Source: an uncultured Bacteroidales bacterium
GTDB taxonomy: Bacteria; Bacteroidota; Bacteroidia; Bacteroidales; Paludibacteraceae
DNA: 64,000 nt
Direction of reading: 5' to 3'
Assembly: GCA_902798385.1 (NCBI GenBank)
Contig: CADBWK010000012.1
Span: 1-64,000 of the forward strand
In this document: positions 7,437 through 15,407 of the stretch, in pieces
Layout: the number at the start of each line of letters is the position of its first letter
Numbering within the stretch: the first letter of the stretch is position 1
Translations under genes and position numbers: made by a program
Notes under the pieces: model-generated
Database searches by the model: none
What the model saw: only the letters and a program-made list of their open reading frames with translations
What the model was told of the DNA's origin: nothing

Positions 7437-7994
7437 ATGAAAGAATTCGCATTGGTAGGTACTCCGCGTAGCGAGTACGGTAAGAAAGCTTCCAAAGCTT
7501 TCCGCGCAGAGGAATTGATTCCTTGCAACATTTACGGTTGTGGTCTGAACCTGACCTTCACAGTAGCAGCAGCTGACGTTCGTAAGCTCATCTACAGCCC
7601 GGACACTCAGATTGTTGACCTGACGGTTGGTGACACCAAGACCAAAGCTATCGTAAAAGAGTTGCAGTTCCACCCGATTGACGGTAAGGCCCTGCACATC
7701 GACTTCCTCGCAGTAGATGAGAAGAAGCCGGTAGTTGTAGAGATCCCGGTTCAGTTGAACGGTCTTGCTGAAGGTGTTAAAGCCGGTGGTAAACTCGTTC
7801 AGAACATGCGCAAACTCAAAGTTTGTGGTATCTACACCGCATTCCCCGATCGTATCAACATCGACGTTACCGAGCTTGGCTTGGCTAAGAAGATCGCCGT
7901 TGCTGACGTGAAGGTAGAAGGCTTGAAGTTCGTTAACCCCGCTGACGCTTGCGTCGCTGAGGTGAAGGCAACACGCCAGAGCAAACAAGCTTAA
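7437..7994 (+). CDS. rplY: 50S ribosomal protein bL25, long (CTC) form
   Basis: The product binds 5S rRNA in the large subunit. It is 185 residues and has the two-domain CTC form: an N-terminal L25 domain (residues about 1-90, starting MKEFALVGTPRSEYGKKASK) and a C-terminal TL5/CTC beta domain (VVVEIPVQLNGLAEGVKAGG). The long upstream region carries the 25-bp repeats and hairpins, which could be a regulatory leader. The next genes are pth and an Hsp15-like gene, the common Bacteroidetes order. Confidence 0.95.
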   Translation: MKEFALVGTPRSEYGKKASKAFRAEELIPCNIYGCGLNLTFTVAAADVRKLIYSPDTQIVDLTVGDTKTKAIVKELQFHPIDGKALHIDFLAVDEKKPVVVEIPVQLNGLAEGVKAGGKLVQNMRKLKVCGIYTAFPDRINIDVTELGLAKKIAVADVKVEGLKFVNPADACVAEVKATRQSKQA

Positions 7995-8001
7995 TCGGCT
8001 A

Positions 8002-8026
8002 TCAGCCGTCAGCAATCAGCCGTCAG
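8002..8026. repeat. Degenerate tandem tract, period 7 (TCAGCCG units)
   Basis: TCAGCCG TCAGCAA TCAGCCG TCAG lies just after rplY. Similar units (CCATCAG) occur inside the dehydrogenase gene at 12271-12298. Confidence 0.75.
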
Positions 8027-8047
8027 AAGTTGAGCGCTGAGAACAAC

Positions 8048-8080
8048 GAGGCGAGGCGCAAGTCTCGCCTCTATTTATTA
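8048..8080 (+). terminator. Terminator after rplY
   Basis: 8-bp perfect stem GAGGCGAG/CTCGCCTC (8048-8055 and 8064-8071) with an 8-nt loop, followed by TATTTATT. Confidence 0.75.
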
Positions 8081-8088
8081 AGAAAAAA

Positions 8089-8116
8089 CTGAATGCTGAA
8101 AGCTGAATGCTGACAG
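8089..8116. repeat. Degenerate tandem tract, period 7 (CTGAATG units)
   Basis: CTGAATG CTGAAAG CTGAATG CTGACAG, four units in a row, 10 nt before pth. The same unit family occurs at 36139-36166. Confidence 0.75.
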
Positions 8117-8126
8117 CCCCAATAAT

Positions 8127-8690
8127 ATGAAATACTTAATAGTCGGTTTAGGCAATATCGGCGACGAGTACGCCGGTACACGGCATAACATCGGTTTTAT
8201 GATGATCGATGCGTTCGCTGCGTCCAAAGACGTGAAGTGGGAGGACAAGCGCTACGGTTTCATCGGTCGCTGCCGCGTCAAGAATGCCGAACTGGTGTTG
8301 CTCAAACCCTCCACGTTTATGAACCTCAGCGGTAATGCCGTGCGGTATTGGCTCACCCAAGAGAAGATACCCGTGGAGAACATGCTGGTGCTCGTCGATG
8401 ACCTCAACCTACCCTTCGGTACCATCCGTATCCGCAAACAGGGTTCCAACGGAGGTCACAACGGACTCGGGAACATCCAATCGGTCTTGGGTACGGAGAA
8501 CTACGCACGCGTGCGTTTCGGTATAGGAAACGAGTACACGCGCGGAACGCAGATCAATTTCGTGCTGGGCGAATGGACCGACGAAGAGAAGAAACAGATC
8601 GACGAGCGGTTGAAGATAACGACGGAGATCATTCCCTCGTTCTGCCTCCAAGGCATTGACCGCACGATGAACCAGTTTAATGGGAAATAG
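8127..8690 (+). CDS. pth: Peptidyl-tRNA hydrolase
   Basis: The enzyme cleaves the ester bond of peptidyl-tRNA released from stalled ribosomes. The 187-residue product shows the family signatures [19 protein letters not shown] with the catalytic His (residues 5-23), [13 protein letters not shown], and [10 protein letters not shown] with GGHNGLGNI, all in the expected order. Length is normal. It lies between rplY and the Hsp15-like gene, all on the plus strand. Confidence 0.96.
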   Translation: MKYLIVGLGNIGDEYAGTRHNIGFMMIDAFAASKDVKWEDKRYGFIGRCRVKNAELVLLKPSTFMNLSGNAVRYWLTQEKIPVENMLVLVDDLNLPFGTIRIRKQGSNGGHNGLGNIQSVLGTENYARVRFGIGNEYTRGTQINFVLGEWTDEEKKQIDERLKITTEIIPSFCLQGIDRTMNQFNGK

Positions 8691-8710
8691 GTTACAGGTT
8701 ACGGGTTATG
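8690..8710. repeat. Degenerate tandem tract, period 7 (GGTTACR units), spanning the pth-Hsp15 junction
   Basis: GGTTACA GGTTACG GGTTATG fills exactly the space from the last base of the pth stop codon to the ATG of the next gene, and provides that ATG. The same units occur inside the dehydrogenase gene at 12087-12116. Confidence 0.75.
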
Positions 8711-9121
8711 GCGGAAGTTCGTGTAGATAAATATCTGTGGGCGATGCGGATCTATAAGACCCGCTCGGTTGCTGCCGACGCTTGCAAGAACGGACGTATA
8801 TCCATGAATGGCGTGCAACTCAAACCCAGCCGCACGTTCAAGGTAGGCGACACATTCACCGTCCGCAAGGGTCCGATCACGTACACCTATCGTGTCCTCC
8901 AACTGACGGAGAACCGCCTCGGTGCCAAACTCGTACCCGAATACTTGCGCGATTGTACACCCCCCGAACAACTCGAACTGCTCGAACTGGCACGACTCGC
9001 CGGAAACGGAGGTCGTGACCGAGGGATGGGGCGTCCGACCAAAAAAGACCGCCGCGATATCGAGGTATTCATGTCCGATAATTACTTAGACGAGATCGAT
9101 TTTGATGACGATGAAGAGTAA
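8708..9121 (+). CDS. S4-domain RNA-binding protein, Hsp15-like
   Basis: The 137-residue product has an N-terminal S4 domain (EVRVDKYLWAMRIYKTRSVA, residues 3-22, with an RISMNG-type turn) and a basic C-terminal half (KKDRRDIEVF) ending in an acidic tail (DEIDFDDDEE). Hsp15 binds free 50S subunits that carry a nascent chain and helps recycle them, and a position next to pth fits that role. The start codon lies in the period-7 tract. The 3' end overlaps the following DUF4924 gene. Confidence 0.85.
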   Translation: MAEVRVDKYLWAMRIYKTRSVAADACKNGRISMNGVQLKPSRTFKVGDTFTVRKGPITYTYRVLQLTENRLGAKLVPEYLRDCTPPEQLELLELARLAGNGGRDRGMGRPTKKDRRDIEVFMSDNYLDEIDFDDDEE

Positions 9122-9569
9122 GAAAGACAACATAGCCGAGTACATTCTCTATCTCTGGCAGATGGAGGACTATCTCCGTGCGTTCCCTCAGAACGCAGAC
9201 GCGACGCCGGAACTGCACGAACTGAACGAGATGATGCACCGCGAAGGCATCGTGGACGGCGGTCATCTGGCTTTAGCCAATAACGCCCTCTCTGAACTCG
9301 AGGACTTGCACGCCACCATCCTCAACGAGGACGCCATGTACCGCGCAGCGATCATGCGTCTGCAACCCTCGCTCAACCTGCTCAAGGCTAAGACCGACCG
9401 ACCGACGATGTCGGATATCGAGGCTTGTCTGCTGTTACTCTATCAGATCATGCTACTCAAACTGCAGAAACGCGAGATCACGCCTGAGACAGCAAGTGTG
9501 CAAACGCAGGCAACCGGCGTATTACAATTTTTAAGTCGCACCTATCATGACGACCAAACAACGCTTTGA
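9105..9569 (+). CDS. DUF4924 family protein
   Basis: An all-helical soluble protein of about 155 residues with the opening DNIAEYILYLWQMEDYLRAF, the hallmark of the Bacteroidetes-specific DUF4924 family. A following helix carries GHLALANNALSELEDLH. The function is unknown. The frame starts inside the end of the Hsp15-like gene; the ATGs at 9105 and 9111 are both possible starts. Its end overlaps the start of nth by 23 nt, so the genes are translationally linked. Confidence 0.8.
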   Translation: MTMKSKKDNIAEYILYLWQMEDYLRAFPQNADATPELHELNEMMHREGIVDGGHLALANNALSELEDLHATILNEDAMYRAAIMRLQPSLNLLKAKTDRPTMSDIEACLLLLYQIMLLKLQKREITPETASVQTQATGVLQFLSRTYHDDQTTL

Positions 9570-10182
9570 GAACATATTAAGTTGGTTTGAGGCGAACATG
9601 CCGGTGGCGGAATCGGAATTGGTGTTTCTCAATCCCTTCCAATGCCTCGTGGCGGTGATGCTCTCCGCGCAATGCACGGACAAGCGCGTGAACTTGGTGA
9701 CGCCTGCCCTCTTTGCCGCCTACCCGACTCCGGAATCCTTAGCCGCAGCCACCTCCGATGAGGTGTTTGAGTACATCAAGTCCGTCAGTTATCCCCGCTC
9801 TAAAGCAGAGCATCTCGTGCAGATGGCGCAACGACTCGTCGAGGTATACAACGGCATCGTTCCCGATAATATCGATGACCTGCAGACCTTGCAAGGGGTC
9901 GGACGCAAAACCGCCAACGTCGTCTGTGCGGTCATCTGGAACCAACCCACCATGGCGGTGGATACCCATATCTTCCGTGTCAGCGAACGACTCGGGCTCA
10001 CCACCAACAGCAAGAACCCGCTCCAAACGGAGAAAGCCCTCGTCCAATACATCCCTGCGGATATCATCCCCAAGGCGCATCACTGGCTACTCCTGCATGG
10101 CCGCTACGTCTGCCAGGCACGCAAACCTCAATGCGACCAATGCGGACTAAGCAAATATTGCCGCTATTATGAAAAAAATTGA
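9547..10182 (+). CDS. nth: Endonuclease III
   Basis: A DNA glycosylase/AP lyase of base-excision repair that removes oxidised pyrimidines. The 211-residue product has the helix-hairpin-helix LQGVGRKTANVV with the catalytic Lys, the catalytic Asp in AVDTHIFRV, and the [4Fe-4S] cluster ligands C-x6-C-x2-C-x5-C at the C-terminus (CQARKPQCDQCGLSKYC). Length is normal. It overlaps the DUF4924 gene and is followed by the recA promoter. Confidence 0.96.
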   Translation: MTTKQRFENILSWFEANMPVAESELVFLNPFQCLVAVMLSAQCTDKRVNLVTPALFAAYPTPESLAAATSDEVFEYIKSVSYPRSKAEHLVQMAQRLVEVYNGIVPDNIDDLQTLQGVGRKTANVVCAVIWNQPTMAVDTHIFRVSERLGLTTNSKNPLQTEKALVQYIPADIIPKAHHWLLLHGRYVCQARKPQCDQCGLSKYCRYYEKN

Positions 10183-10188
10183 CATACA

Positions 10189-10220
10189 TTTGCATATGTC
10201 ATTTTTTTTTTGTAATTTTG
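10189..10220 (+). promoter_or_regulatory. recA promoter with extended minus-33 element
   Basis: TTTGCATATGTC at 10189-10200, then 20 nt after TTTG the box TAATTTTG at 10213-10220. No LexA-type box is obvious around it. Confidence 0.85.
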
Positions 10221-10248
10221 CACCGCAAAATTGAAATTATTTACTATT

Positions 10249-11289
10249 ATGGCAGAGAAACAAGGACCATCGGCTGACAAGCTCAAAGCGCTGAAGACGG
10301 CGATGGAGAAAATTGACAAGAATTTCGGTAAAGGCGCGATCATGCGTCTGGGTGATGAGAATATAGAGAACGTACCCGTTATCCCTACCGGTAGTCTGGG
10401 TCTGAACTACGCCCTCGGCGTAGGCGGTTACCCAAAGGGACGTATCATCGAGATCTACGGTCCGGAGTCGTCCGGTAAGACCACCCTTGCTATCCACGCG
10501 ATGGCAGAAGTGCAGAAAGCCGGTGGTATTGCCGCTATTATCGATGCCGAACATGCGTTCGACCGTTTCTATGCGGAGAAACTCGGTGTGAACATCGTAG
10601 AACTCCTGATTGCCCAACCGGACAGCGGAGAGCAGGCACTGGAGATCGCCGATGAACTGATCCGTTCGGCTGCCGTGGACCTCATTGTCATTGACTCTGT
10701 TGCGGCGCTGACCCCGAAAGCAGAGATCACCGGTGAGATGGGTGATAATAAAGTAGGTCTCCAGGCGCGTCTGATGAGTCAGGCGCTCCGTAAGATGACC
10801 GCTTCGGTGAACAAGACCGGCACTACCGTCATCTTCATCAACCAGCTGCGCGAAAAGATCGGCGTTATGTTCGGTAATCCCGAGACCACTACCGGTGGTA
10901 ACGCCCTCAAGTTCTACGCTTCGGTTCGTCTCGATATCCGTCGTACGGGTCAGATCAAAGACGGCGAGCAGATCAAGGGTAACCAAGTGCGCGTGAAAGT
11001 TGTGAAGAACAAAGTAGCGCCTCCGTTCAAGAAAGCCGAATTCGATCTCATGTTCAACGAAGGTATCTCGCGCATCGGTGAGATCCTCGACTTCGCCGTT
11101 GCTACCGAGGTCATTAAGAAGAGCGGTTCGTTCTTCTCCTATGGAGACACCAAACTCGGTCAGGGACGCGACAAAGTCAAAGATGTACTGGCTGAGAACC
11201 CCGATCTGTGCGAAGAACTGGAAGCAAAGATCGGCGAGAAAGTGAAAGAACTCGGGCTTGAGGCTGTGCTTGCTAAAATTGGTAAATAA
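10249..11289 (+). CDS. recA: Recombinase RecA
   Basis: RecA forms filaments on single-stranded DNA for homologous recombination and SOS induction. The 346-residue product has Walker A GPESSGKT at residues 71-78, [12 protein letters not shown] (Walker B), the loop [20 protein letters not shown], and [18 protein letters not shown] take the ATG at 10249; an in-frame TTG at 10231 would fall too close to the promoter. The gene is followed immediately by a cloverleaf repeat on the opposite strand. Confidence 0.98.
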   Translation: MAEKQGPSADKLKALKTAMEKIDKNFGKGAIMRLGDENIENVPVIPTGSLGLNYALGVGGYPKGRIIEIYGPESSGKTTLAIHAMAEVQKAGGIAAIIDAEHAFDRFYAEKLGVNIVELLIAQPDSGEQALEIADELIRSAAVDLIVIDSVAALTPKAEITGEMGDNKVGLQARLMSQALRKMTASVNKTGTTVIFINQLREKIGVMFGNPETTTGGNALKFYASVRLDIRRTGQIKDGEQIKGNQVRVKVVKNKVAPPFKKAEFDLMFNEGISRIGEILDFAVATEVIKKSGSFFSYGDTKLGQGRDKVKDVLAENPDLCEELEAKIGEKVKELGLEAVLAKIGK

Positions 11290-11426
11290 AAAAACAGATA
11301 AAACACTGATTATTGATTTAGTACTACGTACCATAGAATCTTTGTTTCGATAACTTATACATAAATAAATTTAATATAAATTATCCAAACAAATCTTCTA
11401 ATTCTATGAATTAAATCAATAATCAG
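11288..11426 (-). repeat. Cloverleaf inverted-repeat element, copy 1 (minus orientation)
   Basis: The closing stem is a perfect 15-bp inverted repeat (11306-11320 with 11412-11426). Read on the minus strand, it contains a small triloop hairpin (AATTC-ATA-GAATT), a long interrupted stem (AAACAAA, GATAA and TATA segments all paired) capped by the loop TAAATTTATTTATG (11360-11373), and a second triloop hairpin (GTAC-GTA-GTAC). The tail TGTTTTATCTGTTTTTTT runs into the recA stop codon. Copies with different stems but the same loop and tail are at 47352 and 56575. It fills most of the gap between recA and the dehydrogenase gene. Confidence 0.8.
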
Positions 11427-11457
11427 AGATAAACCCAAATAAATTTTTCACTTTCAT

Positions 11458-12969
11458 TTGGGCACACAAGAATACATACTTAGCCCGCGGGAGGCGTACA
11501 TAGCCGAACAACAATGGCGGGTAGTGAAACGTTCAGTAGATGCACGGCAACGCGAGTTGCGCGTGCATCTTACTATACTTACGGACGACAAAGGCAACCC
11601 CATCCCGAAGGATGCACCTATCCCGCTCTACGAGCCTCCGGTGTTCCAAGATGTCCGTCATGCCAAGCGATCGGTAGTTATCATTGGCGCAGGTCCTGCA
11701 GGACTTTTTGCCGCCTTGACCCTACTGGAGCATGGCATTAAGCCCATCCTCTACGAACGCGGCAAGGAGGTGAGCGAACGAAAGAAGGACATCGCATTGC
11801 TCAACCGCAACGAAGGACTCAACCCCGAGTCGAACTACTGCTTCGGCGAAGGCGGCGCCGGTACGTTCTCAGACGGCAAACTCTTCTCGCGCTCCAAGAA
11901 ACGAGGAAACATGCAACGGGTGATGGAACTGTTCCATTATTTCGGAGCACCGGACACGGTGCTTTACGAAGCCCACGCGCATATAGGTTCCGACAAACTG
12001 CCCGGCATCATCAAGCGCATGCGCGAGTGCATCATCGAGCATGGCGGAGAAATACACTTTGAGACGAAAATAGAAAGTCTCAAAGAGGTTACGGGTGACG
12101 GGTTACAGGTTACAGGAACTCCCATTATCCTCGCGATCGGGCATTCGGCACATGACACGTATCGGATGTTGGCGAAGGAAGGTGTAGCGCTCGAGACGAA
12201 GGGTTTTGCCATGGGCGTTCGGGCAGAGCACCCGCAGAGTCTGATCAACAAGTTGATGTACCATCTTAAGCCATCAGCCATCAGCCGTCAGGATTCAGAA
12301 CTTATTGAGTACGTCGGCAATGCCTCCTATTCGCTCGTGACGCAAGTCGATGGACGAGGCGTATATTCGTTCTGCATGTGTCCGGGCGGACATATCGTGC
12401 CGGCGGGAAGCGAAGCAGGCAGTTGCGTGGTGAACGGCATGAGCGCAAGTCATCGTAACTCACCGTACGCCAATTCAGGTATGGTGGTTCAGATCAACCC
12501 GGAGGATATCCCCGGCGATGATCCGCTCCGCGGATTAGCGTTCCAAGAACAATTAGAGCGGCTCGCGTTTGAGCATGGCGGTCCGCAAGCGCAGGCACCC
12601 GCACAACGACTCAAAGACTTCGTCGAGGGTCGCGCCTCGAAGAATCTGCCGGCATGCAGTTATCTGCCGGGCATCGTACCGAGTCGGTTGGATGAATGGT
12701 TGCCGGCGCATATAGGCAAACGTTTGCAGCAAGGTTTTCGGGATTTCGATCGCAAATACCCGGGCTTCCTGACGAACGATGCCGTGATAGTCGGTGTGGA
12801 GAGTCGGAGCAGTAGTGCGGTACGTATCCTGCGTGATCCGGAGACCCTCCAATCAGTGAGCACTCCCCTGCTCTACCCCTGCGGCGAAGGTGCGGGCTAC
12901 GCCGGCGGCATCACCAGTTCCGCACTCGACGGCATCAATGCGGCATTCAAGATTGCCGAATTGGCATAA
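11458..12969 (+). CDS. FAD-dependent dehydrogenase, COG2509 type
   Basis: A 503-residue flavoprotein with a Rossmann FAD-binding motif (IIGAGPAGLFAALTLLEHG, residues about 76-94) and the family signature CFGEGGAGTFSDGKLFSR. The C-terminal motif PCGEGAGYAGGITSSALDG binds the flavin. The substrate is not known for this family. No ATG lies at the 5' end; the start is a TTG at 11458 or an ATT further up. Two tandem tracts with 7-nt period sit in frame inside the coding region (12087-12116 and 12271-12298), adding VTGDGLQVTG and PSAISRQDS, which look like insertions into a conserved enzyme. Confidence 0.85.
   Translation: MGTQEYILSPREAYIAEQQWRVVKRSVDARQRELRVHLTILTDDKGNPIPKDAPIPLYEPPVFQDVRHAKRSVVIIGAGPAGLFAALTLLEHGIKPILYERGKEVSERKKDIALLNRNEGLNPESNYCFGEGGAGTFSDGKLFSRSKKRGNMQRVMELFHYFGAPDTVLYEAHAHIGSDKLPGIIKRMRECIIEHGGEIHFETKIESLKEVTGDGLQVTGTPIILAIGHSAHDTYRMLAKEGVALETKGFAMGVRAEHPQSLINKLMYHLKPSAISRQDSELIEYVGNASYSLVTQVDGRGVYSFCMCPGGHIVPAGSEAGSCVVNGMSASHRNSPYANSGMVVQINPEDIPGDDPLRGLAFQEQLERLAFEHGGPQAQAPAQRLKDFVEGRASKNLPACSYLPGIVPSRLDEWLPAHIGKRLQQGFRDFDRKYPGFLTNDAVIVGVESRSSSAVRILRDPETLQSVSTPLLYPCGEGAGYAGGITSSALDGINAAFKIAELA
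12087..12116. repeat. In-frame period-7 tract (GGTTACG units) inside the dehydrogenase gene
   Basis: GGTTACG GGTGACG GGTTACA GGTTACA GG. The same units form the pth-Hsp15 junction at 8690-8710. Confidence 0.8.
12271..12298. repeat. In-frame period-7 tract (CCATCAG units) inside the dehydrogenase gene
   Basis: CCATCAG CCATCAG CCGTCAG GATTCAG. The units resemble those at 8002-8026 after rplY. Confidence 0.8.
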
Positions 12970-12973
12970 TAAT

Positions 12974-13004
12974 TGATAGATAATAGATAATAGATGATAG
13001 ATAA
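12974..13004. repeat. Degenerate tandem tract, period 7 (TAATAGA units) before the GH28 gene
   Basis: TGATAGA TAATAGA TAATAGA TGATAGA TAA lies between the dehydrogenase stop and the GH28 start. Confidence 0.75.
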
Positions 13005-13015
13005 ATTTAATTCTT

Positions 13016-14512
13016 ATGAAAAAATTGTTCCTCTCCGCCCTGATGCTGGGCGCGGCGCTGATAGTAAGCGCACAAAGTAAGTACGACCATTATTACCAGG
13101 GTCTGCCTATCGAGATCGAGCACGTACAGGAAGTAAAATTCCCGGCTACGTCCGTTAATATCGCGCAGTACGGCGCAGTGCCCGATGGCAAGACGGATTG
13201 TACGGAGGCTTTTAACAAAGCGATTAAAGAACTCAGTAAGAATGGTGGAGGTCACGTCATCGTACCGAAAGGTGTTTGGAAAACCGGTCCGATTCAGATG
13301 AGAAGTAATATCGATCTCCATTTGAGCAAAGGTGCAACGATCTTGGGGTCGGAGAACAAAGAGTTATTCGTTCAGAAGAGCGATAGTCTGCGTGACGGAA
13401 GTAAGAAATGTAACGCGCTTATCTATGGTTCTAAACTGGAGAACGTGGGCATCACCGGTAAGGGTGTGATCGACGGTCAGGGATTCATCTGGCGTCCGAT
13501 CAAAGAGAAGAAAGTGGTACGCGACGGCAAGTTGCCTGAGGTTTGGGAAGAGGCTTTGGCGCTCGGCGGTACCCTCAAACAAGACGATAAGACCTATCGT
13601 CTCTGGTATCCGTTTAACCTGAATCCGGAGCTCGGTATCCCCAATATCGCCGCTACGGCGGAGATTCAAGAGAAGATGCGCCCGCACTTGGTGAACATCA
13701 CCGATTCGAAGAATCTGGTGGTTGAAGGTGTGACGTTGCGCAATAGTCCGAAATTCCACCTCGTGCCGACACGTATCCAGAACCTCATCATTGAGAACGT
13801 TACGATCGATTGCCCGTGGTGGGCACAGAACGGTGACGCGATGGATCCGGGTAATGTACAGGTAGCGCTGATTGCCGGTTGTCATGTGAGCGCCGGTGAC
13901 GATGGTATCTGTATGAAAGGCGGTGTTGGTCAGAAAGGTGTAGATGCCGGTCCGCAACGCGATTTCTTGATCACGAACGATACCGTTTACCGTGCTCACG
14001 GTGGTTTTGTAATCGGTTCTGAGTTCTGCGGCGGTATGCAGCGTTTGATAGTGAAGGATTGTATGTTCGATGGTACAGATATCGGTTGCCGCTTCAAATC
14101 GGCTCCGGGTCGTGGCGGTTGGTGCGAGGACATCTATTGCTATAACATCACGATGAAGGACATCCGCGAAGCTGCATTCCTTTTCCAATCGGGTTATGCT
14201 GATCGTTCGGCCGGAGGTCGCGGTGCTACAGACACGGATGATAAGAGTAAGTTCTATCCTGAATGGAGCAATTTCACCTTCCGTAATATCACCTGCGTCA
14301 ACTCCCACAAGGCGGTGGACATGAGCGGAATGAAAGGTCTTCCGGTTCACGACATCCTCTTCGACGGCGTAAGCTGGTACGGTACACGCGAAGGTATGAC
14401 CATCGATTTCGCAGAGAAGGTTACGTTCCAAAACTGCATCATGACTCCGCAGAAGGAGAACACGATCAAGCATAGCAAGAACCTCCTCTGGAACGGAAGT
14501 CCGCTGGAGTAA
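13016..14512 (+). CDS. Glycoside hydrolase family 28 (polygalacturonase type)
   Basis: A secreted enzyme that should hydrolyse alpha-1,4 linkages of galacturonan. Residues 1-19 form a signal peptide (MKKLFLSALMLGAALIVSA). The parallel beta-helix carries the GH28 catalytic blocks in order: a variant of the NTD block (NGDAMDPG), AGDDGICMKGG with the paired Asp, AHGGFVIGSE for the His block, and CRFKSAPGRGG for the RIK block. The N-terminus has the family start SVNIAQYGAVPDGKTDCTEAF. Length (498) is normal for the Bacteroidetes members. It faces a pectate lyase and SusCD genes on the other strand, which supports a pectin role; exo or endo action cannot be told. Confidence 0.9.
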   Translation: MKKLFLSALMLGAALIVSAQSKYDHYYQGLPIEIEHVQEVKFPATSVNIAQYGAVPDGKTDCTEAFNKAIKELSKNGGGHVIVPKGVWKTGPIQMRSNIDLHLSKGATILGSENKELFVQKSDSLRDGSKKCNALIYGSKLENVGITGKGVIDGQGFIWRPIKEKKVVRDGKLPEVWEEALALGGTLKQDDKTYRLWYPFNLNPELGIPNIAATAEIQEKMRPHLVNITDSKNLVVEGVTLRNSPKFHLVPTRIQNLIIENVTIDCPWWAQNGDAMDPGNVQVALIAGCHVSAGDDGICMKGGVGQKGVDAGPQRDFLITNDTVYRAHGGFVIGSEFCGGMQRLIVKDCMFDGTDIGCRFKSAPGRGGWCEDIYCYNITMKDIREAAFLFQSGYADRSAGGRGATDTDDKSKFYPEWSNFTFRNITCVNSHKAVDMSGMKGLPVHDILFDGVSWYGTREGMTIDFAEKVTFQNCIMTPQKENTIKHSKNLLWNGSPLE

Positions 14513-14535
14513 AAGGAAGGTAAAACAACAAAAAA

Positions 14536-14557
14536 GGCTCGCAGTTGCGAGCCTTTT
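14536..14557. terminator. Bidirectional terminator
   Basis: GGCTCGCA-GT-TGCGAGCC stem (14536-14553), flanked by an A run on the left and TTTT on the right. It separates two convergent genes and can serve both. Confidence 0.85.
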
Positions 14558-14574
14558 AAAATGTCCGATAGGGA

Positions 14575-15279
14575 TTAGAGCTGTGCGCCAAGAGCGTTGT
14601 ACTCTACACCATTCTTACGGATGATGAGTTGACCGTTGCGGAAGAACTTCTCAGCCTTAACAGCTGCAGCTGCGTTCTCGACACCCTGGCTAGCACCTTC
14701 GAAGATGATAGCGTAGATATTGACACCACCAGCTTTGATCTTAGTCTCATCGGCCTCAGTACTACCTTCACCTACTGCACCATAGGTAATATCAATAGCA
14801 CCTTTCTTCACATTGCAGCTGAAAACCGGGAATATCTTTACGGTCTCCGGTCCGCCTTCTCCTTCAATCGTTGTTTCAACAGCATCTGCATCCAGAAGGT
14901 TTGCATTCAAAATATCCAAACCATTCTGAGAGAAGGTCAAAGTACGAGCAACACCTGCACTACTGGTACGAGCGTGAACATAAACCTTACCATCTGACGG
15001 AACGTTTAATACCATAGAGGAGTTGCTTCCGCTGGCACCACCGGTTTTAAGACGCAGTGAATCCTGAACAAAAGAATCTACCGTACCAAATTTAGCCTTG
15101 TTTGCATCAACAGCAAACTTGGTATTACCATTGGTTACTACCAATGAAACACTACCATTCGAGAAAGTTCTGGTTGCACCAAAGTCTGCAGCAGCAATGA
15201 CTTCCGGGAAATCAATAGTCTGTGCGCTAACCGTCAAAGCGGCAATAGCAGCAGCTGCGAAGAGGAAAAATTTCTTCAT
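14575..15279 (-). CDS. Secreted protein with T9SS-type tail, pectin locus
   Basis: The 234-residue product has a signal peptide (MKKFFLFAAAAIAALTVSAQ), a beta-rich middle (KVYVHARTSSAGVARTLTFS) reminiscent of small carbohydrate-binding jelly rolls, and the tail FRNGQLIIRKNGVEYNALGA at the C-terminus, the type used by T9SS cargo. The family is not recognised. It has its own promoter (15342-15373) and lies between the PL1-type lyase and the GH28 gene, so a role in binding or processing pectin at the cell surface is plausible but unproven. Confidence 0.7.
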   Translation of the reverse strand: MKKFFLFAAAAIAALTVSAQTIDFPEVIAAADFGATRTFSNGSVSLVVTNGNTKFAVDANKAKFGTVDSFVQDSLRLKTGGASGSNSSMVLNVPSDGKVYVHARTSSAGVARTLTFSQNGLDILNANLLDADAVETTIEGEGGPETVKIFPVFSCNVKKGAIDITYGAVGEGSTEADETKIKAGGVNIYAIIFEGASQGVENAAAAVKAEKFFRNGQLIIRKNGVEYNALGAQL

Positions 15280-15341
15280 AATTGTTGAGTTTTAAAAGTT
15301 AATATTGTTGTTAATTGTAAAATGCTTTTACAAACACGCTG

Positions 15342-15373
15342 CAAAATTACTACATTTTTTGTACATATACAAG
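15342..15373 (-). promoter_or_regulatory. Promoter of the secreted tail protein
   Basis: On the minus strand: CTTGTATATGTAC (15361-15373), 20 nt, then TAATTTTG (15342-15349). It fits the extended minus-33 pattern with one change (CTTG for TTTG). Confidence 0.75.
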
Positions 15374-15407
15374 TACATTTTGTTAAAAAATGTAGATTTT
15401 TTGCTTT

